From Paraflavitalea pollutisoli (GTDB lineage: Bacteria; Bacteroidota; Bacteroidia; Chitinophagales; Chitinophagaceae), in contig NZ_JARKMX010000008.1 in NCBI RefSeq assembly GCF_029360705.1, forward strand, positions 434,001-498,000: DNA of 64,000 nucleotides. The letters run 5' to 3'. Numbering within the stretch: the first letter of the stretch is position 1; each line of letters opens with the position of its first letter. This document shows, piece after piece, positions 8,943-17,674 of this stretch. Made by a program: the position numbers and the translations under genes. The notes beneath the pieces were generated by a model, which was not told the DNA's origin, ran no database searches, and saw only the letters and a list, made by a program, of their open reading frames with translations.

Positions 8943-10424
8943 CTACCTGATAGCTCTCGCCAATATATCGATGTTTTGGGTCAGCTCGCTTTCTGTCGAT
9001 GAGGCAAAGCCGAGCCTGATGGCATTGGGCGAATAACCCGGGTAATGATGAGCCAACCCGTTCGAAATAAATAAGCCTTTGCGTCGGGCCCGCTCCGCCA
9101 GTTTGTCGACCGGGATGGCCGGATCAAAACGTGCCCACACGGATAGCCCGCCTTCAGGAATATCAAATTCAACCGCCTGCCCGAGTTTTGTTGTAAGCAG
9201 CTGACAGAAATGGTCCCGCCTTGCATGATAGGTGTGCAAGGCCTTGCGCAGGTAGCGCTGTATCGTTCCTTCATTCAGCAATTCACCCATGGCATTGTCC
9301 AATACATGATCTCCCTGCCGGTCGAGCAATAGGCGGTGACGGGCCAGGTGTTCGATCACATTCTCCGGGGCCGACAAATAACCCATGCGGAAGGCTGGCG
9401 AGAAGTTTTTGCTGAACGAACCGCAATAGATGACCATTCCGTTGGTGTCTTCACTGGCCAGTGGTTGCAAAGGCCGGTTCTTATAGTGAAAATCATAGTC
9501 GTAATCATCTTCGAATAGGATAAAGCCGTACTCGTGGGCCAATTGCAACAGCTCCAGTCGGCGGTCCAGTCGCATCGATACTGTCGTGGGATAATGGTGA
9601 TGGGGCGTCACATACACCATCCTTACACGTCTTTTGCGACAGATCTTGCGCAACTCGTCGACAACAAGGCCATGCGCGTCAACGGGAATGCCTATGTGGC
9701 GCGCTCCCGCATGCAGAAAATTACGCTCTGCCCTGCCCCAGCCCGGAATACCCGAAACGACAACATCTCCCATTGCGATCAGTCCCTGGCAAACGAGGTT
9801 GATCCCCATCACTGTTCCCCGGATGGATAGTAGCTGCCGTGCTGTTGTGTTTAGTCCACGGGTTTCGTTAAGGTAGCGCGACAAAGCTGTCCGATAATAC
9901 ACAGGCCCTTCAGGCGTGTTGTAGCTGCCAAACCGATTATACAGGGTGGTCTTTTGTAGTTGGCTGCGGTAAGCTCTGTATAATTCCTGTATAGGCGCCA
10001 GGCGGGGATCGGGAAAGCCATCGTCGAGACGAAACGCCAGATCAATACCCGTGGGGATCGGATCGAGGTAGGCGGGTGTGTCGATGGTGAAGCCCGCTGT
10101 TGTTCGCCCCTGGTGTTCCGAAGCATTGGCCAGCGCCACCGGATTGTTTTCGGGCAGGTAGCTGGCTACAAAAGTACCTTTGCCAACAAAGCTCTCCAGC
10201 CAGCCTTGTGTCTGTAGCTCTTCGATGGCTTTGTTGACGGTAACACGGTTGAGCTGCCATACCAGGGCCAGTTCCCGGGATCCGGGAAGCTTCTGGCCAG
10301 ACTTGAGTTTTCCTTGCCGGATCAGCCTGATCAACCCCTCAGCTGCCTGCAGGTATAACGGGCTACCCGACTGTGGATCGACCGTAATGGCCGATAGCAA
10401 CTGGTTAAGCAGTGGACTATGCAT
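8943..10424 (-). CDS. MocR-family transcriptional regulator (GntR-type HTH fused to a PLP aminotransferase-like domain)
   Basis: 493 residues from the chosen start. The frame extends back to 10553, but that would cover the promoter of the divergent gene at 10568 and adds an unlike leader; the ATG at 10424 gives the family's normal N-terminus (HSPLLNQLL...SGSPLYLQ). Residues 10-85 are a GntR winged helix (LPGSRELA...VTVNKAIEELQTQGWLES..GKGTFV). The rest is a fold-type I aminotransferase domain, with the PLP lysine at about K339 in SFSKNFSPAFRMGY. MocR proteins sense PLP or an amino-acid-derived ligand and commonly control the divergent gene, here a metallo-hydrolase. Confidence 0.9.
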   Translation of the reverse strand: MHSPLLNQLLSAITVDPQSGSPLYLQAAEGLIRLIRQGKLKSGQKLPGSRELALVWQLNRVTVNKAIEELQTQGWLESFVGKGTFVASYLPENNPVALANASEHQGRTTAGFTIDTPAYLDPIPTGIDLAFRLDDGFPDPRLAPIQELYRAYRSQLQKTTLYNRFGSYNTPEGPVYYRTALSRYLNETRGLNTTARQLLSIRGTVMGINLVCQGLIAMGDVVVSGIPGWGRAERNFLHAGARHIGIPVDAHGLVVDELRKICRKRRVRMVYVTPHHHYPTTVSMRLDRRLELLQLAHEYGFILFEDDYDYDFHYKNRPLQPLASEDTNGMVIYCGSFSKNFSPAFRMGYLSAPENVIEHLARHRLLLDRQGDHVLDNAMGELLNEGTIQRYLRKALHTYHARRDHFCQLLTTKLGQAVEFDIPEGGLSVWARFDPAIPVDKLAERARRKGLFISNGLAHHYPGYSPNAIRLGFASSTESELTQNIDILARAIR

Positions 10425-10538
10425 AGTGTATGAAATGGGTAATAAAGATAATCCATTTCCAATTGCCCGTAGCAGTCCGATACGGGGCATAGAACCGCCA
10501 ATTCCCGGGAATAAATCTGGCCAATGCTCGCACAGGCT

Positions 10539-10546
10539 TATTTTTG
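10539..10546 (+). promoter_or_regulatory. Promoter -7 element (TATTTTTG) of the MBL-fold hydrolase gene
   Basis: Exact match to TAnnTTTG, 21 bp before the ATG at 10568 and inside the regulator/hydrolase divergent region. No perfect TTG occurs at the expected -33 position (CTG instead). Confidence 0.5.
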
Positions 10547-10567
10547 TAACCATAAAACCTGTTCGCC

Positions 10568-11335
10568 ATGATCAAGATCCGCCTGATAAGACACGCTACG
10601 CTGCAGGTCGTCATCAATGACCAGAAGATACTCGTGGATCCGTTCCTTGCTCCCAAAGACAGCTATGATCCCATCATCTGGACCAGCAATGGCTTGCGCA
10701 ATCCGATGGTAGACCTGCCATTTGGTGAAGATGCGTTGCGGCAACTGATCCAGGAAAGCGATCTCGTATTGGTAACCCATACCCACAATGATCACTGGGA
10801 TGTAACTGCCCAGCAAATGATTCCCAAAGACCAGCTGATCGCAGGGCAGGTCGAAGACGAAGCAAAATTCCGGCAACAGGGTTTTACGAACGTAGTCGCC
10901 ATCAAAGATCAATATTCCTGGCAGGGCATTACGATCCACCGAACCGGTGGACAACATGGTACCGGAGAGATCGGGCAAAAAATGGCACCTGTGTCGGGTT
11001 ACGTGCTGCAGGATGGTAAGTCATCGGTCTATATTGCGGGCGATACGATCTGGTGTCCTGAAGTATTGCAGGCCCTCGAAAAACACCAGCCGGATATCAT
11101 CGTGCTCAATACAGGTGCCGCCCGTTTCGATATGGGAGATCCGATCACCATGACGGCCGAAGATGTGGTGCAGGTAGCACAACATACTACCTCCAGGAAT
11201 CTTATTTGTGTGCACATGGATACGGTCAACCATTGTTACCTGAAGCGCCCCTTGCTGAAGGACGCCCTTAAAACGGCCAACCTACTCGATCGTTGTCAGT
11301 TGCCGGCAGACGGTGAATGGGTAAAACTGACCTGA
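10568..11335 (+). CDS. MBL-fold metallo-hydrolase (UlaG-like)
   Basis: 255 residues, cytoplasmic. The zinc-binding motif HxHxDH is at residues 71-76 (HTHNDH). Further metal ligands appear in GGQHGTG (about 131), IAGDTIW (about 157) and near the C-terminus (VHMDTVNH). Family members related to UlaG hydrolyse lactones, phosphodiesters or similar small substrates. It is divergent from a MocR-type regulator and is the obvious target of that regulator. Substrate unknown. Confidence 0.88.
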   Translation: MIKIRLIRHATLQVVINDQKILVDPFLAPKDSYDPIIWTSNGLRNPMVDLPFGEDALRQLIQESDLVLVTHTHNDHWDVTAQQMIPKDQLIAGQVEDEAKFRQQGFTNVVAIKDQYSWQGITIHRTGGQHGTGEIGQKMAPVSGYVLQDGKSSVYIAGDTIWCPEVLQALEKHQPDIIVLNTGAARFDMGDPITMTAEDVVQVAQHTTSRNLICVHMDTVNHCYLKRPLLKDALKTANLLDRCQLPADGEWVKLT

Positions 11336-11376
11336 ATTGGGTAGACCATCGCTCAATAAATTGCTTATGTGGATCA

Positions 11377-11399
11377 TTATGCGCCCCAAAGGCGCATAA
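11377..11399. terminator. Hairpin downstream of the MBL-fold hydrolase gene
   Basis: A 9-bp perfect stem (11377-11385 with 11391-11399) and 5-nt loop, 42 bp after the stop. There is no strong T-run, so termination efficiency is uncertain. Confidence 0.5.
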
Positions 11400-11413
11400 G
11401 GTCTATCCCTATT

Positions 11414-11443
11414 TTGCCAGCTCAGATAAAACTCCTACGTTTG
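11414..11443 (+). promoter_or_regulatory. Bacteroidota-type promoter of the amidase gene
   Basis: TTG (11414-11416), 19 nt, TACGTTTG (11436-11443): both elements and the spacing fit the sigma-ABfr consensus. It predicts a leader of about 90-95 nt before the ATG at 11543. Confidence 0.65.
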
Positions 11444-11542
11444 ATCGTTCTCACGGATAATACTGCCCACCCTTTGAATGACTGACTCTCGCCTGTACCT
11501 CTCTGAATCCAGGTTTCTATTCATCCTTTATATTCAACAAGC

Positions 11543-12427
11543 ATGAAAATCAAAAATCACTGGCTCGAAGCCGAGGGCAATGAAAAGATCGTTATCTCCA
11601 AAACAAAGAATGCGGGTGACCTCATCGATCCCGATTTTGTCGTGATCCATTACACGGCTACCGATGATGCGGGTTCTGCCGTCAACTGGTTCATGAACAC
11701 CAGCAGCAACCCCGATCGTATTGCCGCCCATATTGTGCTCGATAAAGACGGAACGATCACGCAATTGGTTCCCTTCAACCAGAAGGCCAATCATGCCGGG
11801 ACCAGTACCTGGGATGGCGTGGACAGCTTTAACAGCCACTCTATTGGCATAGAGATCGTCAATGCCGGTTTCCTGGAGAAACTTCCCAACGGTAGTTTCC
11901 GCCGGGGCAATAAAACCTATCCGGCATCCGAAGCCGCTAATATTGTCAAAGCAAAACACAAACACAAATTCTGGACAGCGAAAGACAATCAGTTCTGGTT
12001 TGCCTTTCCCGACAAACAATTGCAAGCTTTATACAAACTGTGTAAAGTGCTGTTTGCTACGTACCAGCCGGTGACGGCCGTGGGGCATGATGATATCTCA
12101 CCGGCACGTAAGCCTGATCCCGGCCCGGCCTTTCCCTGGAATGAATTCAAGAAGCAGGTGTTTGGTGCGGTGAACAACATTGGAAACATCTACACCGTCA
12201 ATACAGAGGGCACCAACCTGCGGAGTGGTGCTTCCACCACCACCCCCTCTTTGAAGAAACTACCCAAGGGGTACGAAGTGGGGCTCATTGAAACGAATGG
12301 TCAGTGGAGCAAAGTGTACCTGGTCGATAAAAAGCAGGATGTACTGGTTGCCAAAGGCGGCGTTTCGCGCAGCATCAAAACGATTGGATGGATATTTTCT
12401 GAACTGCTCACGCCCAAGCCCGCTTAA
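11543..12427 (+). CDS. N-acetylmuramoyl-L-alanine amidase (Amidase_2) with C-terminal SH3-like domain
   Basis: 294 residues. Zinc ligands of the Amidase_2/PGRP fold are in place: H36 (VVIHYTA), H182 (VGHDDISPARK) and D192 (KPDPG), with the substrate-side H84 (KANHAGTSTW). Residues about 215-290 form a bacterial SH3-like domain (TNLRSGAS...LPKGYEVGL...NGQWSKVYL) that usually binds peptidoglycan. The enzyme would cleave the amide bond between MurNAc and L-Ala. No signal peptide is visible, which is unusual for a cell-wall hydrolase and suggests cytosolic recycling or non-Sec export. Confidence 0.9.
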   Translation: MKIKNHWLEAEGNEKIVISKTKNAGDLIDPDFVVIHYTATDDAGSAVNWFMNTSSNPDRIAAHIVLDKDGTITQLVPFNQKANHAGTSTWDGVDSFNSHSIGIEIVNAGFLEKLPNGSFRRGNKTYPASEAANIVKAKHKHKFWTAKDNQFWFAFPDKQLQALYKLCKVLFATYQPVTAVGHDDISPARKPDPGPAFPWNEFKKQVFGAVNNIGNIYTVNTEGTNLRSGASTTTPSLKKLPKGYEVGLIETNGQWSKVYLVDKKQDVLVAKGGVSRSIKTIGWIFSELLTPKPA

Positions 12428-12443
12428 TGGTTATATACCAATT

Positions 12444-12467
12444 GCCGGGCCTCGTTTGATGCCCGGC
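12444..12467. terminator. Hairpin between the amidase and Crp/Fnr genes
   Basis: A 7-bp GC-rich perfect stem (12444-12450 with 12461-12467) with a 10-nt loop, 17 bp after the amidase stop. No T-tract follows on the + strand, so it is only a possible terminator. Confidence 0.4.
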
Positions 12468-12489
12468 GAAAAATACGGATATTGCAGGT

Positions 12490-13080
12490 ATGCTCGATCC
12501 AGAAAAACTCCAGCATTACCTGCAATTATTCCCCACCCTCTCTGGTGATGACTTGTTTCAGTTATTGTCCCTGGCGCGACCGCGCAAGTTGGAGGTCGGC
12601 GAATTCTTTATGCGCGAGGGCGAGTCGAGCCCTTCGCTGGGGTATGTGTTGGAAGGTCTGATACGTACCTGGCATTGCAATGAGCAAGGCGAAGAACTGA
12701 CACTCAGTCTGAGTTATGAAGATACGGTCGTGGCTTCGCACGATTATATCCTTTATAAACACCCGTCCCGTTTTATGTACCAGGCGATGGAGCCCACCTC
12801 CCTGCTGGTCATGTCGTACGATGATATTGAGTCGTTGATGGCAAAACATCCGTCTTTCGAGGTATTGCGGCACTATTTCATCATGAACCTGCTGGGCGCC
12901 TCCGTAAAACGACTGGAGTCATTTATCTTGTTAAGTCCCGAAGAGCGATACCAGCAGTGGGTGCGCGAGCGGCCAGGTCTGGTGCAGCGGGTTCCGGGCA
13001 AATACCTGGCCAGTCTGTTGGGCATTACGCCCGTTTCCCTCAGTCGTATCCGTTCCAGGATCGCACGTGCCAAACGGTAA
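12490..13080 (+). CDS. Crp/Fnr family transcriptional regulator
   Basis: 196 residues. An N-terminal cyclic-nucleotide-binding-type beta roll (about 20-115; GEFFMREGE...YVLEGLIRTWH...GEELTLSL) is followed by a long dimerisation helix and a C-terminal HTH (YLASLLGITPVSLSRIRSRI). The cAMP-contact residues of true CRP are not conserved, as in most Bacteroidota members of this family. The sterol-desaturase-family gene begins 61 bp downstream, and such regulators often control the next gene. Redox or nutritional sensing is possible; the signal is unknown. Confidence 0.88.
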   Translation: MLDPEKLQHYLQLFPTLSGDDLFQLLSLARPRKLEVGEFFMREGESSPSLGYVLEGLIRTWHCNEQGEELTLSLSYEDTVVASHDYILYKHPSRFMYQAMEPTSLLVMSYDDIESLMAKHPSFEVLRHYFIMNLLGASVKRLESFILLSPEERYQQWVRERPGLVQRVPGKYLASLLGITPVSLSRIRSRIARAKR

Positions 13081-13116
13081 TTATCTTTTGTTAATGCTGG
13101 GGTCGGTGCGACCGGG

Positions 13117-13124
13117 TAGCTTTG
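13117..13124 (+). promoter_or_regulatory. Promoter -7 element (TAGCTTTG) of the sterol desaturase gene
   Basis: Exact TAnnTTTG match 17 bp before the ATG. The nearest upstream TTG (13088-13090) is 26 nt away, longer than typical, which would fit activation by the adjacent Crp/Fnr protein. Confidence 0.45.
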
Positions 13125-13141
13125 AACATAAATAACAAGCT

Positions 13142-13933
13142 ATGCCAACACCCTGGGAATTGCTGGCCAAACTGACGTTCCTGACCTTTGCCCGTTACTT
13201 TGTACTGGCTGGTCTCTTCTTTATCCCATTCTATGTATTGGGGCGCGCCTGGTTTAAACACCAAAAGATACAAGCGGCAAATGCAAAGCCGCAGCAATTT
13301 CTGCGGGAGATCAGGCATTCGGCCATTTCCAGCGCTATATTGGCAGGCGTCGGTTTCCTGATGGCGGCAACCCCTATCCGGCAATACACCTTGTTGTACA
13401 AAGAGATCGATGCGTATCCCGTTTGGTGGCTACCCGTGTCCGTTTTGTTGTCGCTCGTAATACACGATACTTACTTTTACTGGATGCACCGGGGGCTACA
13501 CGACAAACGGATCTTCCGGCATGCCCATGCTGTGCACCATCGCTCCACCAATCCTTCACCCTGGGCTGCCTATTCTTTTCATTTCCTCGAAGCCATTGCC
13601 GAAGGTTTTATCTTAGTGATACTCGTATTCGTACTGCCCTTGCATGGCTTGTCTATCCTGTGGTTTTCCCTGGCTTCTTTTGTCATGAATGCTTACGGGC
13701 ACCTGGGCTATGAGATCATGCCGCGGCGTTTCCGCAACTCCTGGTGGTTTGAGGTGCTGAATACTTCCGTACACCACAACCTGCACCACCGCCAGTTCAA
13801 AGGCAACTACGGCCTTTATTTCCGGTACTGGGACCGTTTAATGGGCACAGAACATCCTGACTACGTTAAGCAGTATGACCGTGTACAGGAACAGCGTTTT
13901 GGCGTCAAAAACGCGGCTATGAAGGCCGCGTAG
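13142..13933 (+). CDS. Sterol desaturase / fatty acid hydroxylase family protein
   Basis: 263 residues, integral inner-membrane protein with about four hydrophobic segments. The three histidine boxes of the non-haem diiron hydroxylase family are intact: HDTYFYWMHRGLH, HAVHHRS and HHNLHH. These enzymes hydroxylate or desaturate lipids using O2. It lies just after a Crp/Fnr regulator with its own -7 element, a common pairing in Bacteroidota. Its last 17 bases overlap the convergent GH92 gene. Substrate not determinable, possibly a membrane or sphingo-lipid. Confidence 0.88.
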   Translation: MPTPWELLAKLTFLTFARYFVLAGLFFIPFYVLGRAWFKHQKIQAANAKPQQFLREIRHSAISSAILAGVGFLMAATPIRQYTLLYKEIDAYPVWWLPVSVLLSLVIHDTYFYWMHRGLHDKRIFRHAHAVHHRSTNPSPWAAYSFHFLEAIAEGFILVILVFVLPLHGLSILWFSLASFVMNAYGHLGYEIMPRRFRNSWWFEVLNTSVHHNLHHRQFKGNYGLYFRYWDRLMGTEHPDYVKQYDRVQEQRFGVKNAAMKAA

Positions 13934-16076
13934 TGATCGTTATCTTTCCTCCTTTTTTGAACAGCTCATGGGGAACGAAATAGCCTTTTATCGGTTTGCC
14001 GTTTACCTGTATGGATTGCAGGTTCCTGCCCTTGCCGGCACGGTTGATGGTTAGTAGCTTTCCGGTACTGGTGGTCCATTTTACTTCATCAAACAACGGA
14101 ACGGTGACGAGGTATTCCGGGTCTGTAGCGGAGAAGGTATAAAGCCCCAGCGCCGTTAGTACATACCAGGCAGACATCTCGCCTGCGTCGTCCATACCGC
14201 AAAGGGCCAGACCGTCATCGCCAATGCCATACAACGTGTTGAGGATGGTATCGATGATCTTTTGAGATTTAGCCGGCTTGTTGATGAAATAATAGGCAAA
14301 GGGTGCCTCGTGGTCGGGTTGATTGCCATGGCAATATTGACCGATCATCGACTCGACGTTGCGGGCAATATGTTTGGGGTTCCAGGGAATCGTAAACAAG
14401 GAGTCCAGTTTGGATTCGAAGCCTTTGGGGCCACCGTATAGATCGATCAGGCCCTTCATGTCGTGTGGTGCAAAGAACGATACCTGCCAGGCATTGGCTT
14501 CCCGGTACATGTATTCGTAGTAGGGATATTGGGGATTAAACGGCGTTATCCATGTTCCGTTGGCGAGGCGACCGCGCATAAACCGGGTAGATGGATCAAA
14601 CATATTGCGGTAATTCTTCGAACGGGCCATCAACAACCGGTAGTTGGCTGTATCGTTGAGCTTCTTCGCAATCTGTGCCAGCGAATAGTCATCGTACGAA
14701 TACTCCAGGGTTTTGGATACTCCTGCTGCAGCCTTGGTTTCTACATGAGGGTTAGCAATATTGGGATCGGGAATATAACCCAGTGTCAGGTAATCCTTCA
14801 GGTAAGGACGGGCACGTCCTTCCACATTGGCATTGCGCAACAGCAACTGGTAGGTAGCCTGAATATCGAAATTGTCCAGTCCGCGCAGGTAGGTACCGGC
14901 AATGGAGGAAGCGCCATGGTCTCCGTGAAAGAAGGTAGGAATAAAGCCTGTCTTCTCCCCTACGTCCTTCATCGATTTGATCACATCCACGGCTACCTGG
15001 GGCGATATCAGTCCCAGTAAAACGTCTTTATTGCGATAGGTGTCCCATAAGGACGGTTCCGTATAGTAATTGAAATCGGCTTTTACGACATTCCTTTTGG
15101 CATCGGTAAATTCTCCGTTCAGGTCACTACGCAGTGCCGGCCACAAGAGCGAGCGGTACAGAGAGGAATAGAGCATTTCTTTTTGCTTGTCGGTGCCGCC
15201 TTTTAGCTGAATCACCGAAAGTGTATTTTCCCAGGTTTGCTGAGCGGCTGTACGAATGGCTGCAAATGACTGGTTACCGATCTCCTGTTCCAGGTTGCGC
15301 CGGGCATTGTCCATGCTCACGAACGACAGGCCGATCCTGATCTCTACCGGGCTTTCATTGTTGTCGGCCAGGGTTGCGATGGCGTAACCGCTCCGCTGAC
15401 CCTCATCTTTTCTTTCCAACTTGTCGATATTGGTATTAAGGATGGCGTAGAAATATACATTCTCGCCTCCCTGAAAGCCCTGCACCGCGTTGGTGCCTGC
15501 CTGTTCAATGCGCCAGGTATTTACGCGGCTATTGGCTTTGCCCATATCGAACAGGAGTTTACGGCCCTGGTTGTTCTTAAAAGTATATTGATGAAAGCCG
15601 CACCGTAAGGTGGAAGTGAGCTTTACATCCACCTGGTAGTCGTCGAGGTACACCTGGTAGTATCCGGGGGCAGCACTTTCCTTTTTGTGCGAGAACCGCG
15701 AACCATACGGGTAGGTTTCGTTGGATAAGGGCAGGATGGGAATATTACACAGGTTCCAATGGCCTTTATTGGTATGGGTAAAACCGAGGATGACGGAGTC
15801 CTCGTATTCATAACCGGCGCCCGACCCATACTCGGTCATCGGGCTCAGCTGTACCATGGCATTGGGAAGCGAACTACCGGGAAAGGTAAGTCCGGCCCAG
15901 GAGCGCCAGCCTTGCGGCAGTTCATAGCCCAGTATCTTGGGATCATTCATCGGCGCCGTGCCGATAAAGGTGTTAACGTATTGGGAAACACCGGGCTTGG
16001 TTTGGCCCAGGGCAGTGGTGGCAGTCAGCAGGAATGCCGGGATCAATTGACAGCAATAGCGTTTCAGATTATTCAT
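13917..16076 (-). CDS. GH92 family glycoside hydrolase (alpha-mannosidase type)
   Basis: 719 residues with a Sec signal peptide (AFLLTATTALGQ, cleavage near 25). The mature start SQYVNTFIGTAP is the classical GH92 entry. Later landmarks include GNQPDHEAPFAYYF, LYGIGDDGLALCGMDDAGEMSAWYV (split here as LYGIGDDG and DDAGEMSAWYV) and EYLVTVPLFDEVKW. The family comprises calcium-dependent exo-alpha-mannosidases that trim eukaryotic N-glycans or fungal mannan. The DDAGEMSAW segment differs from the usual DCGQMSAW, so this is a divergent branch. Predicted periplasmic or surface. No mannan PUL genes adjoin it; convergent overlap of 17 nt with the preceding gene. Confidence 0.9.
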   Translation of the reverse strand: MNNLKRYCCQLIPAFLLTATTALGQTKPGVSQYVNTFIGTAPMNDPKILGYELPQGWRSWAGLTFPGSSLPNAMVQLSPMTEYGSGAGYEYEDSVILGFTHTNKGHWNLCNIPILPLSNETYPYGSRFSHKKESAAPGYYQVYLDDYQVDVKLTSTLRCGFHQYTFKNNQGRKLLFDMGKANSRVNTWRIEQAGTNAVQGFQGGENVYFYAILNTNIDKLERKDEGQRSGYAIATLADNNESPVEIRIGLSFVSMDNARRNLEQEIGNQSFAAIRTAAQQTWENTLSVIQLKGGTDKQKEMLYSSLYRSLLWPALRSDLNGEFTDAKRNVVKADFNYYTEPSLWDTYRNKDVLLGLISPQVAVDVIKSMKDVGEKTGFIPTFFHGDHGASSIAGTYLRGLDNFDIQATYQLLLRNANVEGRARPYLKDYLTLGYIPDPNIANPHVETKAAAGVSKTLEYSYDDYSLAQIAKKLNDTANYRLLMARSKNYRNMFDPSTRFMRGRLANGTWITPFNPQYPYYEYMYREANAWQVSFFAPHDMKGLIDLYGGPKGFESKLDSLFTIPWNPKHIARNVESMIGQYCHGNQPDHEAPFAYYFINKPAKSQKIIDTILNTLYGIGDDGLALCGMDDAGEMSAWYVLTALGLYTFSATDPEYLVTVPLFDEVKWTTSTGKLLTINRAGKGRNLQSIQVNGKPIKGYFVPHELFKKGGKITITTRPS

Positions 16077-16229
16077 AATGCAATGGCAGTGGTTTAACTA
16101 TACCGATTTTGCAACGAATCTACTGAAAAAAAGCACAAGTATGCTGGCCAATTTAGCAGGTCGGAAATACCGCTAAAGGAGCCGATAGCTGCCTGACGAA
16201 GACGGTCACTTCTTCCAAAGCGGATACCG

Positions 16230-16237
16230 TATATTTG
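16230..16237 (+). promoter_or_regulatory. Promoter -7 element (TATATTTG) of the AraC-type gene
   Basis: Exact TAnnTTTG, 25 bp before the ATG at 16263. No TTG at the canonical -33 position. Confidence 0.45.
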
Positions 16238-16262
16238 TAATATTAACTAAGCCCAGGTCTAC

Positions 16263-17036
16263 ATGACAGGTTGGAGCCCAACACCATCAGAGCGGGTCAG
16301 TGAATATGTACAACGTATATTGGTGATCGAACACGCCTCGGTCACTGCACCTTTTACGTTACCGCTATACGCCAATGGTACCCCAACCCTATTGTTTCAA
16401 ACCTGCAAGGGAAAAATTGGCGGACAATCCAATCACCTCACTTTATTTGGACAAACGGTATTTCCGGAAGCCTTGACGCTTTCTGACAACTTCACCCTCA
16501 TCGCCTATTTCTTTCATCCTTATGCCCTGTATTCGTTGTTTGGTCTTTCTCCCCAGGAGTTGACAGACAATCCTGTTGACCTGCAACTGATCACTGCTGT
16601 CAAAGCAAAGGCTTTGCAGGAGCAATTGTTGAATGCCTCGACGACTGTGGCGATGATTGACCTGATCGATGATTTCGTGCAGGGCCTCACCGTGCGCATC
16701 AAAACCGATATTGCCCTGGTCCGGTTTGCTACGGCAGCCATTGCACGTGATCCTCTACGGGGAGTGGAAGACATGGCTGCGCAGGATTTGCACCTTACCA
16801 AACGCACCTTTATGCGATTGTTTGAAAAGCAGGTAGGCATTTTACCCAATCAATACCGGCGGATTGTACAGTTTGATGCTGCTTTTCGTCAGCTCCAGTC
16901 CCGGCGCTTCGACAAATTATCGGACATCGCCTTTGCGCACGGGTATGCGGATCAAAGTCACTTTATACGGGCTTTCAAGGAATTTACTACCATAACGCCC
17001 AAAGACTACGAAAAGCTCATGGGTCCTCGTCGCTGA
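16263..17036 (+). CDS. AraC family transcriptional regulator (DUF6597-type N-terminus)
   Basis: 257 residues. The N-terminal 140 residues form a beta-rich sensor (VIEHASVTAPFTLPLYANGTPTL...) as in DUF6597 regulators; the C-terminal 100 residues are the two-HTH AraC module (DLHLTKRTFMRLFEKQVGI, then SDIAFAHGYADQSHFIRAFKEF). Cytoplasmic DNA-binding protein with an unknown ligand. The VOC-family gene 77 bp downstream is a plausible target. Confidence 0.88.
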   Translation: MTGWSPTPSERVSEYVQRILVIEHASVTAPFTLPLYANGTPTLLFQTCKGKIGGQSNHLTLFGQTVFPEALTLSDNFTLIAYFFHPYALYSLFGLSPQELTDNPVDLQLITAVKAKALQEQLLNASTTVAMIDLIDDFVQGLTVRIKTDIALVRFATAAIARDPLRGVEDMAAQDLHLTKRTFMRLFEKQVGILPNQYRRIVQFDAAFRQLQSRRFDKLSDIAFAHGYADQSHFIRAFKEFTTITPKDYEKLMGPRR

Positions 17037-17113
17037 TTCCGTTTTGTCACTTTTGTTCTATTTTCCACCTCTCCGGTGCGGTAGTTTTACGGCCTAATCA
17101 TAATACTACAGCA

Positions 17114-17539
17114 ATGAAAAAACAAATCTATCCCTGCCTTTGGTTTGACGGAAAAGCACAGGAAGCTGCCAAATTCTATTGTTCGGTATTTCCCAATTCG
17201 ACCATTACAGCCGACAATCAGATGGTGGTAACTTTCGATCTTAATGGTACACGGTTTATGGGGTTGAATGGCGGACCGCAGTTCGTTTTCAACGAAGCAC
17301 TCTCCTTTGTCATTGAATGCCAGGACCAGGCCGAAATTGATCACTACTGGAGTGAACTCACAGCTGACGGCGGCCAGGAAGGAAGTTGCGGTTGGCTGAA
17401 AGATAAGTTTGGACTATCCTGGCAGGTAGTGCCCGCGATCCTGCCTGAGCTCTTAAGCGATCCGGAGCGTGCGCCTCGCGTATTGCAGGCCTATATGAAG
17501 ATGAAGAAATTCGAGATCGATGAACTCATGAGTGCGTGA
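17114..17539 (+). CDS. VOC family protein (PhnB / 3-demethylubiquinone-9 3-methyltransferase-like)
   Basis: 141 residues. Starts with IYPCLWFDGKAQEAAKFY and contains FVIECQDQAEIDHYW and CGWLKDKFGLSWQVVP, all diagnostic of the PhnB-like branch of the glyoxalase/bleomycin-resistance (VOC) fold. Despite the historical name, most members have no proven methyltransferase role. Cytoplasmic. Follows an AraC-type regulator. Specific function unknown. Confidence 0.88.
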   Translation: MKKQIYPCLWFDGKAQEAAKFYCSVFPNSTITADNQMVVTFDLNGTRFMGLNGGPQFVFNEALSFVIECQDQAEIDHYWSELTADGGQEGSCGWLKDKFGLSWQVVPAILPELLSDPERAPRVLQAYMKMKKFEIDELMSA

Positions 17540-17588
17540 TGATGATGGTTGCGATGAAAGACGTTGGCGGCCAATCATGACCACAATT

Positions 17589-17610
17589 CAATAAGGGCTT
17601 ACGCTTATTG
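17589..17610. promoter_or_regulatory. Inverted repeat overlapping the -33 element
   Basis: CAATAAG (17589-17595) and CTTATTG (17604-17610) form a perfect 7-bp inverted repeat with an 8-nt spacer. The right arm ends in the TTG of the promoter at 17608-17638, so a bound protein would cover the -33 box. Confidence 0.4.
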
Positions 17611-17638
17611 TGATGGATAGCCGAAAAGTGTATATTTG
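17608..17638 (+). promoter_or_regulatory. Bacteroidota-type promoter of the cysteine-rich lipoprotein gene
   Basis: TTG (17608-17610), 20 nt, TATATTTG (17631-17638). Both elements are perfect. The expected leader is about 30 nt before the ATG at 17675, which also argues against the alternative TTG start at 17636. Confidence 0.7.
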
Positions 17639-17674
17639 ACAATAAACCTTTTCCTAACCAAAACAATTTGCCGT

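Noticed and set aside
10424-10553. Longer N-terminus for the MocR regulator
   Set aside because: It would fill the divergent promoter and does not match the family start, which fits the ATG at 10424.
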